The translations under genes were made by a program, and so were the position numbers. This document shows, piece by piece, positions 35,333 through 45,085 of a DNA stretch of 64,000 nucleotides. Below the pieces are notes generated by a model. That model did no database searches. It had not been told where the DNA came from and worked only from the letters and a program-made list of their open reading frames with translations. How positions within the stretch are numbered: position 1 is the stretch's first letter; each line of letters begins with the position of its first letter. Origin of the DNA: Roseburia sp. GTDB taxonomy: Bacteria; Bacillota; Clostridia; Lachnospirales; Lachnospiraceae. The DNA is taken from NCBI GenBank assembly GCA_023664265.1, contig JAMPFV010000005.1, positions 1 to 64,000 of the forward strand, given 5' to 3'.

Positions 35333-36931
35333 CTACAGATCCCACTTATCGGCAAGGGAATTAATCTGGTCGGCAAACCGGGCCAAATCCTTATTGCTTC
35401 CTCCCTCATTCTTACGGATAACCGCAAGCAGCCGCTGTCCGGCAGCCAAAAGCCTTGCAAATATATCCGCCGCCACATGAGCGCGCTTCCTGATGAGCAC
35501 AGGCGCCGCTTCGCATTCTATAGCGCCCGTTATTAAATCGACTCTTGTGCCGGAATACGGCGCATATGCGTTGTGGCCGTACTCGTTTCGCAGACAGTCC
35601 GCAAATAAATTACAGGTGCTGTCCTCCCCGTGTACAAGGAATACATACGCCGGCTTTGTCTCAAACGCATTCACCCACTCAATCAATCCGTTTTTGTCCG
35701 CATGGCCGCTCATCCCGGGCAGCTGCTTAATCTGCGCCCTGACCTCAACCGTCTCGCCGAAGAGCTTCACCTCGTCGGTTCCCTCCACAAGGATACGCCC
35801 CAGCGTTCCCGCCGCCTGATACCCGACAAACAGAATGGTGCTCTCCCGCCGCCACAGATTATGCTTGAGGTGATGCCGGATACGCCCCGCCTCGCACATG
35901 CCGCTCGCCGATATGATAACCTTCGGCGTATCGTCAAAGTTAATCTGCTTGGACTCCTCGCTTGTGATGGCAAGCTTCAATCCAGGAAAATTGATCGGGT
36001 TGATGCCATGGCGCACCAGCTCCATCGCCTCCTCGTCAAAGCAGGTGTATATATTCTTCTGAAAAACGCCCGTCGCCTCCACCGCCAGCGGACTGTCCAC
36101 AAACACCTCGAATCGCGGAAAATCGGGGACAAGGTTATCCGCCTTGATTTTTCTTATGAAATACAGGATCTCCTGCGTCCTGCCCACCGCAAAGGAAGGG
36201 ATTACCACGTTGCCGCCCCGCGCAAAGGTCTCCGAAATCACCTGTGCCAGGTCCTCGACGTAATGCGGCGTTGTCACGCCATGCAGCCGGTTCCCGTAGG
36301 TGGACTCCATAACCACATAATCCGCCTGCGCGGTATAAATCGGGTCCTTTATCAGAGGCTGGTTCTTGTTGCCGATGTCGCCCGAAAATACGAGCTTCTT
36401 GGTCACATCGCCCTCCGTGAGCCAGACCTCGATGCTCGCGGAGCCGAGCAGATGTCCGATGTCCGTGAACTTGATGGAAATGCCCTCACAGACCTGTATG
36501 ATACTGTTATAGGAGCAGGGAACAATGCTCCGGATAACGCCGTCCGCATCCTCCATTGTATATAGCGGCTCCATCGCCTGTATGCCCGAATTGCGCTTCG
36601 CCTTCCGATTCTTCCACTCTGCCTCCTGCATCTGTATGTGCGCACAGTCACGGAGCATGATGGAGCACAAATCCGCCGACGCCTCGGTCGTGTAGACCTG
36701 CCCGCGAAAGCCCCTCGCGTATATCAGCGGCAGATTTCCCGAGTGGTCTATATGCGCATGTGTCAGAAATACATAGTCCAGCTGCGCCTCCTCTACCGGA
36801 ATGTCGCAACACTCAAAAGGATTTGCGCCCTGCTGCATCCCACAGTCAACCAGTATGTTCTTCCCGCAGGCCTGTATGAAATGACAGCTTCCGGTCACCT
36901 GATGGTCAGCTCCCACAAAAGTTAATTTCAT
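35333..36931 (-). CDS. beta-CASP metallo-beta-lactamase-fold hydrolase
   Basis: This 532-residue protein has a metallo-beta-lactamase domain with the zinc motif HAHIDH (His58, His60, Asp62, His63). A beta-CASP insert follows (VIPSFAVGRTQEILYF and SASGMCEAGRIRHHLKH). It then ends in a C-terminal extension of about 60 residues beyond the usual HGE segment (VFLVHGEDSTCNLFADCL). Most relatives are RNA nucleases or RNA-processing hydrolases, and it resembles the YSH1/RNase J-like bacterial group. The substrate is unproven. GGAGGGAG precedes the ATG. Confidence 0.93.
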   Translation of the reverse strand: MKLTFVGADHQVTGSCHFIQACGKNILVDCGMQQGANPFECCDIPVEEAQLDYVFLTHAHIDHSGNLPLIYARGFRGQVYTTEASADLCSIMLRDCAHIQMQEAEWKNRKAKRNSGIQAMEPLYTMEDADGVIRSIVPCSYNSIIQVCEGISIKFTDIGHLLGSASIEVWLTEGDVTKKLVFSGDIGNKNQPLIKDPIYTAQADYVVMESTYGNRLHGVTTPHYVEDLAQVISETFARGGNVVIPSFAVGRTQEILYFIRKIKADNLVPDFPRFEVFVDSPLAVEATGVFQKNIYTCFDEEAMELVRHGINPINFPGLKLAITSEESKQINFDDTPKVIISASGMCEAGRIRHHLKHNLWRRESTILFVGYQAAGTLGRILVEGTDEVKLFGETVEVRAQIKQLPGMSGHADKNGLIEWVNAFETKPAYVFLVHGEDSTCNLFADCLRNEYGHNAYAPYSGTRVDLITGAIECEAAPVLIRKRAHVAADIFARLLAAGQRLLAVIRKNEGGSNKDLARFADQINSLADKWDL

Positions 36932-37119
36932 AGAACTCCCTCCTTCACTCTGGTATTTATAATCATTTTACCACAGTTTCTAAAAAAAGTATTATAAAAT
37001 GTATCTATTTTTTACATTCTCTTTTGCAGGACCCATGATATAATGTTTGGTGTGCGGCATCGGGCACCGTGATGTAACAAAATTGTGACAATAAGTCCGA
37101 TGCAGAAATGAGGTAAAGG

Positions 37120-39459
37120 ATGAAATTCAGTAACGGCTGCTGGCTTCAGCAGGAGGGCTGTGAATGCTTCGCGCCACAGCAGGCTTATTTTACAAGAGTG
37201 GAAAACACCCGGGTAACCATCTGTGCTCCGACCGCCCGTATCGGCCATCGCGGTGATACGCTTGGCGGAGTCAACCTGACGCTTGTCATCACGTCCCCGA
37301 TGGAGGAGGTGCTTCGCGTTCAGGTCTGGCATCATTTAGGCGCGGTTGGCACCGCTCCCGCCTTTGAAATCAAGGCGGACGAGCTTCCTTTGGCTGTCGA
37401 GGAGAACGATGCCCGTATCCTTATCCGAAGCGGCTCTCTTGCTCTTGAAATCGGCAAGGACAACTGGTACATGAAATATACACGAAACGGACGGCTTGTC
37501 ACGGAGTCCAAGGGACGCGATCTGGCCCTGATGAAGACGGACTGGAAGGGGCTTGCCTATGACAGGGGGGATAACGAGAACACCTATATGCGCCAACAGC
37601 TCAGCGTCGGCGTGGGTGAGCTGTTATACGGTCTCGGCGAGCGCTTTACGCCGTTTGTCAAAAACGGACAGAGCGTTGAGATTTGGAACGCGGACGGCGG
37701 AACCAGCACCGAACAGTGCTATAAGAACATTCCTTTCTATATTTCCAACAAGGGCTACGGAATATTTGTCAACCATCCCGAGAAGGTGGAGTTTGAGCTG
37801 TGCACGGAAATGGTCACCAAGGCCGAGTTTTCCGTGGAAGGTACATACCTCGACTGGTTCCTCATCAACGGCCCCGAGATGAAGGACGTTTTGAGGCGTT
37901 ATACAGACATTACGGGGAAACCAGGACTTCCCGCGCCTTGGACTTTCGGTCTGTGGCTGTCCACCTCATTTACCACCGACTATGACGAGAAAACCGTTAT
38001 GAGCTTCGTGGACGGTATGCTTGACCGCGGAATCCCGCTCAGAACCTTTCATTTCGACTGCTTCTGGATGAAGGAATTTCACTGGAGCGACTTCCTCTGG
38101 GACAGCCGCGTATTCCCCGACCCTGCGGGAATGCTCGGGCGCATCAAGGCAAAGGGGCTGAATATCTGCGTATGGATCAACTCCTATATCGGTCAGGAAT
38201 CCGTATTGTTCCGTGAAGGTATGGAAAAGGGATACTTTATCAAACGCCCGAACGGACAGGTATGGCAGTGGGATATGTGGCAGCCCGGCATGGCAATTGT
38301 CGATTTCACCAATCCGGCGGCGTGGACGTGGTTCCAAGATAAGCTTGAGGCGCTTCTCGACATGGGCGTCGACTGCTTTAAGACCGACTTTGGCGAGCGC
38401 ATCCCGACCGAAGCAGTCTATTATGACGGCTCCGATCCGAAAAAAATGCACAATTACTACACTTATCTGTACAACAAATGTGTGTATGAGCTTCTCGAGC
38501 GCAAGCGCGGCAAGGGACAGGCAGTGCTGTTCGCACGCTCCGCGACCGTCGGCGGCCAGAAATTCCCCGTCCACTGGGGCGGCGACTGCTGGTCCGACTA
38601 CGAGTCCATGGAGGAGAGCCTGCGCGGCGGACTATCGCTGTGTATGTCGGGCTTCGGCTTCTGGGCGCACGACATTGGCGGCTTTGAGCACACTTCCACC
38701 GCGGACGTGTACAAGCGCTGGGTGGCTTTCGGCCTGCTCTCCTCCCACAGCAGACTGCACGGAAGCCAGTCCTACCGCGTCCCGTGGCTCTATGATGAGG
38801 AGGCCGTGGACGTTGTCCGGTTCTTCACCCGCCTGAAGGCAAAACTGATGCCATACCTCTACACGGCGGCGGTTACGGCAGCGACGGAGGGCATCCCGAC
38901 CATGCGGAGTATGGTACTGGAGTTCACAAAGGACAGGACCTGCCACTATCTGGACAAACAATATATGCTTGGCGACAGCTTTCTGGTCGCGCCCATCTTC
39001 AATGAGGAAAGCCGCGCTGAATACTATCTGCCAAACGGCGTCTGGACAAGCTTCTTCACCGGACGGGAGTACAAGGGCGGCACATGGATAGAGGAAACGC
39101 ACGACTACCTGAGCATCCCGCTTATGGTGCGCGAAAACTCCATTATCGCCATCGGCTCCCACGACGACAGGCCGGATTACGACTACGCGGAAAACTGCGA
39201 GCTGCGCGTATACGCGATATACGACGGCGTCACGCTTGAGACGAAGGTTTACGGCTTGGATAATACCGTAACGCTCTCCGCAACCGTGAAGCGGCAGGGC
39301 AACACTATCCGGGCGAATGTGGAGAGCGGCAGACCGTACACTATCCGCATGGTCAATCTGCACGCATCAGGTGTCAGAAACGGCACCGTCACGGCGGATG
39401 GAAACGACTCCGTTATCACACCGGAGAATGGAACGGCGGAGCTGGAGATAAGCTTTTAA
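37120..39459 (+). CDS. yicI: GH31 alpha-xylosidase (YicI-like)
   Basis: The 779-residue enzyme is a GH31 glycosidase. The nucleophile Asp423 lies in CFKTDFGERIP and the acid/base Asp489 in HWGGDCWSDYESM. These are 66 residues apart, as in the E. coli alpha-xylosidase YicI. The domain order is an N-terminal beta-sandwich, the (beta/alpha)8 barrel and C-terminal beta domains. It lacks a signal peptide, so it acts in the cytosol on xyloside-containing oligosaccharides such as xyloglucan pieces. The 188-base upstream gap contains a TATAAT (37039-37044) and an inverted GCATCGG/CCGATGC pair that may fold in the leader. GAGGTAAAGG precedes the ATG. Confidence 0.93.
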   Translation: MKFSNGCWLQQEGCECFAPQQAYFTRVENTRVTICAPTARIGHRGDTLGGVNLTLVITSPMEEVLRVQVWHHLGAVGTAPAFEIKADELPLAVEENDARILIRSGSLALEIGKDNWYMKYTRNGRLVTESKGRDLALMKTDWKGLAYDRGDNENTYMRQQLSVGVGELLYGLGERFTPFVKNGQSVEIWNADGGTSTEQCYKNIPFYISNKGYGIFVNHPEKVEFELCTEMVTKAEFSVEGTYLDWFLINGPEMKDVLRRYTDITGKPGLPAPWTFGLWLSTSFTTDYDEKTVMSFVDGMLDRGIPLRTFHFDCFWMKEFHWSDFLWDSRVFPDPAGMLGRIKAKGLNICVWINSYIGQESVLFREGMEKGYFIKRPNGQVWQWDMWQPGMAIVDFTNPAAWTWFQDKLEALLDMGVDCFKTDFGERIPTEAVYYDGSDPKKMHNYYTYLYNKCVYELLERKRGKGQAVLFARSATVGGQKFPVHWGGDCWSDYESMEESLRGGLSLCMSGFGFWAHDIGGFEHTSTADVYKRWVAFGLLSSHSRLHGSQSYRVPWLYDEEAVDVVRFFTRLKAKLMPYLYTAAVTAATEGIPTMRSMVLEFTKDRTCHYLDKQYMLGDSFLVAPIFNEESRAEYYLPNGVWTSFFTGREYKGGTWIEETHDYLSIPLMVRENSIIAIGSHDDRPDYDYAENCELRVYAIYDGVTLETKVYGLDNTVTLSATVKRQGNTIRANVESGRPYTIRMVNLHASGVRNGTVTADGNDSVITPENGTAELEISF

Positions 39460-39469
39460 GGGATAAAAA

Positions 39470-39585
39470 GGATTCGCCATCCATGGCTCAGGGTGGGCTT
39501 TGCGGATCTCCATGTCCACAATCGCTGTATCCTTACGGATGGTTAAGAGAATGCTCTATATTGCAGCAATTTTATATAACGCAAA
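39470..39585. repeat. decayed copy of the inverted-repeat element
   Basis: The central part matches the element at 5485-5735. Shared blocks in the same order are CCATCCATGG-type hairpin, GGGCTTTG, a second CCATG loop followed by CCACAAT, and a 3' block with TTAAGAxAAT and GCAGC. The outer arms are degraded. It sits between the GH31 gene and the terminator at 39583-39617. Confidence 0.6.
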
Positions 39586-39617
39586 AGCAGAATGCCGGTT
39601 ATTTGGCATTCTGCTTT
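39583..39617. terminator. bidirectional intrinsic terminator
   Basis: AAAGCAGAATGCC and GGCATTCTGCTTTTT form a strong 13-bp stem with a 7-base loop. It lies between the convergent GH31 and GH95 genes, and its A and T tracts serve both. Confidence 0.9.
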
Positions 39618-39637
39618 TTCATTGCACGGATAAAGAT

Positions 39638-41947
39638 TTATGAAAAGCCGATCCTCATCCATTCGCCTTTTCGGAGTGCCAGCTCTATCGTCTGCCCGTC
39701 ATACACAAATTTCCTGACGGTATCACACCCGCTGCAAATCTGCGCCTCTGCCAGTCTTCCATCGCGCCACGCGATATTCATCCTGGCATTCCCGCGCACC
39801 CGCACGCCCCTGAGGCTTCCGCACGGCCATGCGGCGGGCAGGGCCGGCAGCAGCACAATCCGTCTCACGTCACTCTGCACCAGCATCTCCACCATCGCCG
39901 CTATAGAGCCGAAGTTCCCGTCAATCTGGAAAGGCGGGTGATTGTCAAATAAGTTCGGCAGCGTGGACTTGATGAAGAGCTGACGGAGATTTTCGTGCGC
40001 CCGCTCCCCGTCCCAGAGCTTCGCATAATGGTTCATTATCCACGCCCGGCTCCAGCCGGTATGTCCGCCGCCGCCCGCAAGACGTCTCTCCAGCGTAAGC
40101 GCCGCCGCCCGCGCAAGCTCAGGCGTGCCGTCCTTTGTAATCTGACAGGACGGATGCAGACCGTACAGATGAGAAATATGCCTGTGCCCCGGCTCCTTTT
40201 CCCCGTATTCTTCACACCACTCCAAAATCCTGCCATCGCTGCCAATTCGGGTCGGTATCAGCCGCTCGCGCGCCGCCCGTATCTGCGCATCAAGCGCGTC
40301 CGACACGCCAAGCGCCTTCGCCGCCTCATTGCACTGTGTAAACAAATCCCGCAGTATCTGATTGTCCATGGTCACGCCGATGGAATTCGCCCCCTGCTCG
40401 CCATTGGGCAGAATAAAGGTGTTCTCCGGCGATACGCTTGGACAGGTACACAGATATGTCCTGCCCTCTATCTCATACTCGATACAGAAATCGAGGAAAA
40501 ACTGCGCCGCCTCCCGCATCATCGGAAACATCTCCCGCAGAAACGCCTCGTCGCCCGTATATTCATAGTGCATCCAGATGTGCGTGCAGAGCCACGCGCC
40601 GCCCATGACCCAGAAGCTCCCGGGAATCCACAAATCCTGTGGCGCGGTGTCTCCCCAGATATCCGTATTGTGGTGCGCCACGAAGCCGCGGCAGCCGTAC
40701 ATCACCTCCGCCGTTTTCCTGCCGTTTGGCAGCATTCGCTTCATCAGAGCAAACAGCGGCAGATGACAGTCGCCTAAATCACAGATTTCCGCGGGCCAGT
40801 AATTCATCTCCGTATTGATATTGATGGTGAACTTCGCATCCCACGGCGCTTCCATATCCTTATTCCACAGACCCTGTAACGTCGCCGGCAGCGTGCCCGG
40901 ACGGCTGCAGCTTATCAGCAGATACCTGCCGAAGTTAAAATACAACTGTTCCAGCCCTAAATCCGTCTCCCCGCCTTCAATGGCGGCCAGCCGCTTATCC
41001 GTGGGAATCCGAGACTTCACGTCCCCCGCCCCTTCGCCGAGCGTCAGTGCGGCACGGTCAAAATACGAGCGGTAGTCCGCGATATGCTCCTGCCGAAGCT
41101 GTTCATACGTCTGCGACATTGCCCTGTCCAGTCCCTCCGCAAGCGCTGTCCCCAGCGCCTCCGCTGCGTCCGCCTCCGGCGCTGTCTTCACGCGGAAGGT
41201 CGTCGCCGCGCTCCAATACAGGTATACCTCCGCCGCGTCCTCAATCACGAGGCTTTCCCCGATGACCGCGATCCTGCCGTCCGGTGTCGCGGCCTTGCAC
41301 ATCATGGCGTAATCCAGCCCGTCCCGCCCGAGATTGCCGCCGAGTACAATGCCGTCCACGCCCGCCCGCTTAGAGTATTCGTATATGTGGTGCCTGCTCT
41401 GCATGATTTCCAGATGCAGCTTATTCTTCCCCGCCGCCGTGAGATGCATCACACAGCACTCCGCCGGCGCGGACATGAAAAGCTCCCTGTCATAGACCGT
41501 CTCGTCCCACTTGAAATGGGTATAAGCCATCGCCCGCTCCACATCCAGACCGCGCTCATACTCTGTCACGTCCTCCATGGACACCGCGCCCAAATCATAG
41601 TCAATGGAAATATCGCCCAAGGTCTGATAGATGCGCATGCCAAACGGCGTCCCGCTGAGAGCCTGCTTGCAGAGGCGCTCGGCCTCATGGATTTTCCCTT
41701 CTTTTATCAGGCTTTGAATAATCGGAAGCTTCTCCCTTGCGCTGGGATTGTTCCTGTCCATCGGCCCGCCGTACCATATCGTGTCCTCGTTGACCTGAAT
41801 GTGCTCGCAGCCGAGCGCCCCAAATACCATGCCGCCGATTCTGCCGTTCCCGATGGGCAGCGCCTCGTTCCAATCCGCCGCGGGAGCCTCGTACCAGAGC
41901 ACGGCGCAATCCTGTTTGCTTTGTTCATATGCTGTTCTGATGTCCAT
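39638..41947 (-). CDS. GH95 alpha-L-fucosidase
   Basis: The 769-residue protein matches the GH95 family (1,2-alpha-L-fucosidases and related alpha-L-galactosidases). It opens with an N-terminal beta domain (LPIGNGRIGGMVFGALG, a typical start). An (alpha/alpha)6 catalytic barrel follows (INTEMNYWPAEICDL and NHPPFQIDGNFGSIAAM are signature segments), with a C-terminal beta domain. It has no signal peptide, so it probably trims imported fucosylated oligosaccharides from host mucin or plant glycans. It lies next to the GH31 enzyme but convergent to it. GGAGG is 7 bases before the ATG. Confidence 0.95.
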   Translation of the reverse strand: MDIRTAYEQSKQDCAVLWYEAPAADWNEALPIGNGRIGGMVFGALGCEHIQVNEDTIWYGGPMDRNNPSAREKLPIIQSLIKEGKIHEAERLCKQALSGTPFGMRIYQTLGDISIDYDLGAVSMEDVTEYERGLDVERAMAYTHFKWDETVYDRELFMSAPAECCVMHLTAAGKNKLHLEIMQSRHHIYEYSKRAGVDGIVLGGNLGRDGLDYAMMCKAATPDGRIAVIGESLVIEDAAEVYLYWSAATTFRVKTAPEADAAEALGTALAEGLDRAMSQTYEQLRQEHIADYRSYFDRAALTLGEGAGDVKSRIPTDKRLAAIEGGETDLGLEQLYFNFGRYLLISCSRPGTLPATLQGLWNKDMEAPWDAKFTININTEMNYWPAEICDLGDCHLPLFALMKRMLPNGRKTAEVMYGCRGFVAHHNTDIWGDTAPQDLWIPGSFWVMGGAWLCTHIWMHYEYTGDEAFLREMFPMMREAAQFFLDFCIEYEIEGRTYLCTCPSVSPENTFILPNGEQGANSIGVTMDNQILRDLFTQCNEAAKALGVSDALDAQIRAARERLIPTRIGSDGRILEWCEEYGEKEPGHRHISHLYGLHPSCQITKDGTPELARAAALTLERRLAGGGGHTGWSRAWIMNHYAKLWDGERAHENLRQLFIKSTLPNLFDNHPPFQIDGNFGSIAAMVEMLVQSDVRRIVLLPALPAAWPCGSLRGVRVRGNARMNIAWRDGRLAEAQICSGCDTVRKFVYDGQTIELALRKGEWMRIGFS

Positions 41948-41965
41948 ATGGCAGCCTCCCTGATA

Positions 41966-42163
41966 TTATCGCTGTGCGTCCAGAAGCGCCTGCAGCGCCT
42001 CGTCGCTCTCGCTGACCCACGCGTCCTCCTCCTCGGCGTTCAGCCCGAGGTACTGCGCAAGAGTGCACTCCTCCTCGCTCATGCCCCATTCATAGCTGTA
42101 GTCGTCGATGGCCTCAAATTCAATCTCGCCTGCCAGATAGCGTTCTTTAAACTTTTTGTTCAT
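41966..42163 (-). CDS. 65-aa acidic protein, unknown
   Basis: The 65-residue product is strongly acidic, with patches EGIEFEAIDD-like and EECTLAQYLGLNAEEEDAW and no membrane segment or signal peptide. I do not recognise its family. AAGGAG precedes the ATG by 8 bases. It is 18 bases upstream of the GH95 gene, on the same strand, so it is probably cotranscribed. Its neighbour on the other side is the low-GC ATPase pair. A small cytosolic regulator or adaptor is one possibility. Confidence 0.6.
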   Translation of the reverse strand: MNKKFKERYLAGEIEFEAIDDYSYEWGMSEEECTLAQYLGLNAEEEDAWVSESDEALQALLDAQR

Positions 42164-42217
42164 TGGTGTTCTCCTTGTGGGTGGGTTTTGTAACCTTATT
42201 ATGATTTGAACTATATT

Positions 42218-44041
42218 TTATCTGGTACCTCCCTGATAAGCATCATACGAAAGTTCCCACAACTGCCGTTGTGAATCATAGCCTATAACAAACAGCGTAA
42301 TTTTTTTATTAATATAGCTTCGCGGTTTTTCAATATATTTGCCCGTCACATATTTCAAATGTACCTTCCCCTGTTGCACTCTGCCTTTCCATTTAAATTT
42401 CAAATATAAAAATTTCCCCAAAAAATCTGTCACCAAGCACTCAATAGGTTTTCCCTGAATCTCAATAAAAAATATACCATTATAATCTGCCCTCTGAAGC
42501 TGAAGAGAAGCCCATAGGCCCCGATGAATAATGTACGACCATCCATTTGCCTCTATAGGTGTAATATCATTACAATGATTCCATCTTTCAATCTCTCCAT
42601 TAGTACAGCCAATTACACCGACACGATATAAATTATCCAATATACTATCTATATTATCCGCCATATCTGTCTCATTCAGGTTTTTTGCCAAATATCTTGC
42701 GAACTCAGTTTTCGTAAATTTTTTCCTGTTAAATGCTATCAAACTTTTATTAATATTTTCAATTTCTTTATTACTGTATATCGCCCCCATTTCTTCAACC
42801 AATTCAGCCAGCCCCTGTTGCGAATAATCATCCAAAGCCTGAATAAAATATTGATCCCGATAGCTCGTATCCATTATACCGGCTGTTGCTTCCAATAGCG
42901 CCATAAAGCGAACTATATCTCTGGGTTTATACCAAGTCCTTTTTAGTATAAAGTCAACCGTGTCCTCTATTCCGATGGTGGCAGGAAACCAATCCGCATA
43001 TATTTTTTCGAACTTTTCCATGTCCTCATAACCCGCTGCAATTTTAATCCTTTTTAACCATACATAAAACAATGGTTGATGAATACCTTGTCCCTGTACT
43101 TGTCCCCACTTTATTTTCTCTTCGAAACCGTCCAAACACTTGTTAATTTCTTTGCCAGACAACTCATTAGAAATGCTCTTTATCATTTCACTCCTAACAG
43201 ATAAAACTATCTTCATATTTTTGGCATTCCCTTGTCTGATTAATTCATTTATTCTTTTTGCCGTTATTATTAAGTCCCGAATCATTGCTAAATCTCTTAA
43301 AAAAACTTTTTTCTCACTTTTATATGCTTCTAATTCATCAATACACAGAAAATATTTGTGGTTATACATATCTAATGACTGAAACAGCTTATCCGCAACT
43401 TTAATTGCATCATAAAATTCTCCCAACGGTATTGCATCTTCATTTTTGGGATATTCTATTCGCTCCTCACTTATATACATATCCTGCACTGAATCATAAA
43501 CGGTTTTTACCTCTTTAGGAATAGTTACCGCCAGTTTCAGAATTCCTTCTTTAGTAATATTCAATCTTGTTATTAATGACTCAAAGGCACTCCAGTTTGT
43601 ATTTTTTTCAAAAATTTTATAATCGCTATTTTTATTATCATTAACTATTTTCGTATATATCAACAAAGTCCATATACTTGAAAAATCATGTACATATAAT
43701 AAATCATTCTTGTCAATATCCAAGTTACTTATCAACTCTTTTTGAATTTTTTCCAATTGCGCTTTTTCTACATTAGAATAATCTCGCTTAAACATTATCA
43801 TAGAGCATAATGCGTCTCTGTCCTCTTGTGTAAGCAATTGCTTAATATACAATAATATTGCTGTTTTTCCTACTCCTTTATTCCCTACAATATAAAATTT
43901 ATCGCCATTCACTATATTATTGAGATTAAAACTGGGGGGCACAATAATTCTTTCACAAAATTCTTCCAAAGAAGAATACACAACCTCATCACTTGCATCA
44001 GGTTTACCTACATGTATTTGTTTTACCGTGATTCGTTCCAT
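42218..44041 (-). CDS. P-loop ATPase, Sll1717-like (candidate defence or stress ATPase)
   Basis: The 607-residue protein has a clear Walker A (VGNKGVGKT, Lys59) and Walker B (FLCIDELEA, 231-239). The C-terminal half is helical, with a winged-helix-like stretch, and ends in a small beta domain (FFIEIQGKPIECLV). It resembles the P-loop ATPase family typified by Sll1717, which often occurs in accessory regions and whose role is unknown. It is AT-rich, unlike its neighbours. It starts at ATG 44041 after GAGGAG. A consensus-like promoter (TTGAAA, 17 bp, TATAAT) overlaps that of the divergent membrane protein. Confidence 0.8.
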   Translation of the reverse strand: MERITVKQIHVGKPDASDEVVYSSLEEFCERIIVPPSFNLNNIVNGDKFYIVGNKGVGKTAILLYIKQLLTQEDRDALCSMIMFKRDYSNVEKAQLEKIQKELISNLDIDKNDLLYVHDFSSIWTLLIYTKIVNDNKNSDYKIFEKNTNWSAFESLITRLNITKEGILKLAVTIPKEVKTVYDSVQDMYISEERIEYPKNEDAIPLGEFYDAIKVADKLFQSLDMYNHKYFLCIDELEAYKSEKKVFLRDLAMIRDLIITAKRINELIRQGNAKNMKIVLSVRSEMIKSISNELSGKEINKCLDGFEEKIKWGQVQGQGIHQPLFYVWLKRIKIAAGYEDMEKFEKIYADWFPATIGIEDTVDFILKRTWYKPRDIVRFMALLEATAGIMDTSYRDQYFIQALDDYSQQGLAELVEEMGAIYSNKEIENINKSLIAFNRKKFTKTEFARYLAKNLNETDMADNIDSILDNLYRVGVIGCTNGEIERWNHCNDITPIEANGWSYIIHRGLWASLQLQRADYNGIFFIEIQGKPIECLVTDFLGKFLYLKFKWKGRVQQGKVHLKYVTGKYIEKPRSYINKKITLFVIGYDSQRQLWELSYDAYQGGTR

Positions 44042-44080
44042 AATAGCTCTCCTCATTAGTAAATAAATTTTTTAATCATC

Positions 44081-44135
44081 TTGAATATTTAACAATCTTG
44101 TACTATATTATATACATGTAGTTTTAATTTTTCAA
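44081..44135. promoter_or_regulatory. overlapping divergent promoters
   Basis: Plus strand: TTGAAT (44081-44086), 17 bp, TATATT (44104-44109). Minus strand: TTGAAA (44130-44135), 17 bp, TATAAT (44107-44112). The two -10 boxes overlap by three bases. RNA polymerase could therefore occupy only one at a time, which makes transcription of the ATPase and the membrane protein mutually exclusive at any moment. Confidence 0.7.
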
Positions 44136-44168
44136 CCCATATCATCAATAAATACAAATGAGGTTTCT

Positions 44169-45008
44169 ATGTTCAATAAAATTAAAATTGTCAATGACCT
44201 TTTGTCTTTTAAATATGCTCGAAACAGAATATTATATTCTCTTAGCATCTTACTGCTTCTGTCCATATGTATTATTATCCGCTATTGCCAATATCCACTC
44301 TTAATTCACTCTCGATTATTTGAAAAAATATTTGTCCCCGCCTCTAACGATATGACATTTTACAATATTGCCCTCAGCTTCGTAGCAGCATATATTTTCT
44401 ACATTTTTCAGGTATATATTCCTGCAACACTCAACCATTACAAAAGCTATAAAGCATTATCCCCCAATATATCCAAGGAATTAGACTTGCTTCAAAAAAT
44501 GATTTTTATTTGCCGGAATTCATTGCTTATATCTGGCAACCACATATACATTGACACCACCCCAAAAAACTTTTATTTTAAAACAATATCCAATAGAGGA
44601 ACATGTTTACACAGGTTCACCTACGAAGTCTCATATAAAAACTACAAAGAGCAATTGATAGAGTTACATAATCAAATTGCTTCTAATCCTAATTTCTGCC
44701 TTCTCGATTATTCTATGCTATATAATTACTATGCCATACCAACAAATGATTTTCTCAGATTCATGGACAGCATTGCTGCTAATATGGCAGCCTCTCAAGA
44801 TTTATCTATTACTTCTATCCTCATATTAGAAGAAGCAGATGAAGCCATAAAGAATTTTATACATAAATTCCGTCTTGCTTCATCTGCCTATTTTGATGCG
44901 AAGGTTTCCGACGAGGAGAAAATGAAATATGATAAAACGTATGCCATTGGTCAATACCCTGAATATAAATATTCAGTCATATTAACTTCATTAACTTCTT
45001 TGCACTAA
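44169..45008 (+). CDS. two-TM protein divergent from the ATPase
   Basis: The 279-residue protein has two hydrophobic helices, about 22-41 (ILYSLSILLLLSICIIIRYC) and 65-84 (NIALSFVAAYIFYIF). The cytosolic part of about 190 residues is mostly helical and contains no recognisable catalytic motif. It is an AT-rich gene with GAGG close before the ATG. It is transcribed divergently from the P-loop ATPase across overlapping promoters, so the two probably act together. By analogy with membrane effectors of defence systems it could be the toxic or pore-forming part, but this is inference. Confidence 0.7.
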   Translation: MFNKIKIVNDLLSFKYARNRILYSLSILLLLSICIIIRYCQYPLLIHSRLFEKIFVPASNDMTFYNIALSFVAAYIFYIFQVYIPATLNHYKSYKALSPNISKELDLLQKMIFICRNSLLISGNHIYIDTTPKNFYFKTISNRGTCLHRFTYEVSYKNYKEQLIELHNQIASNPNFCLLDYSMLYNYYAIPTNDFLRFMDSIAANMAASQDLSITSILILEEADEAIKNFIHKFRLASSAYFDAKVSDEEKMKYDKTYAIGQYPEYKYSVILTSLTSLH

Positions 45009-45085
45009 AGCAGTGTATTCAACTTTATTATACACGAATAAACAGAATCTGCCGTAACACATTATACATAATGCCATTATTACAT

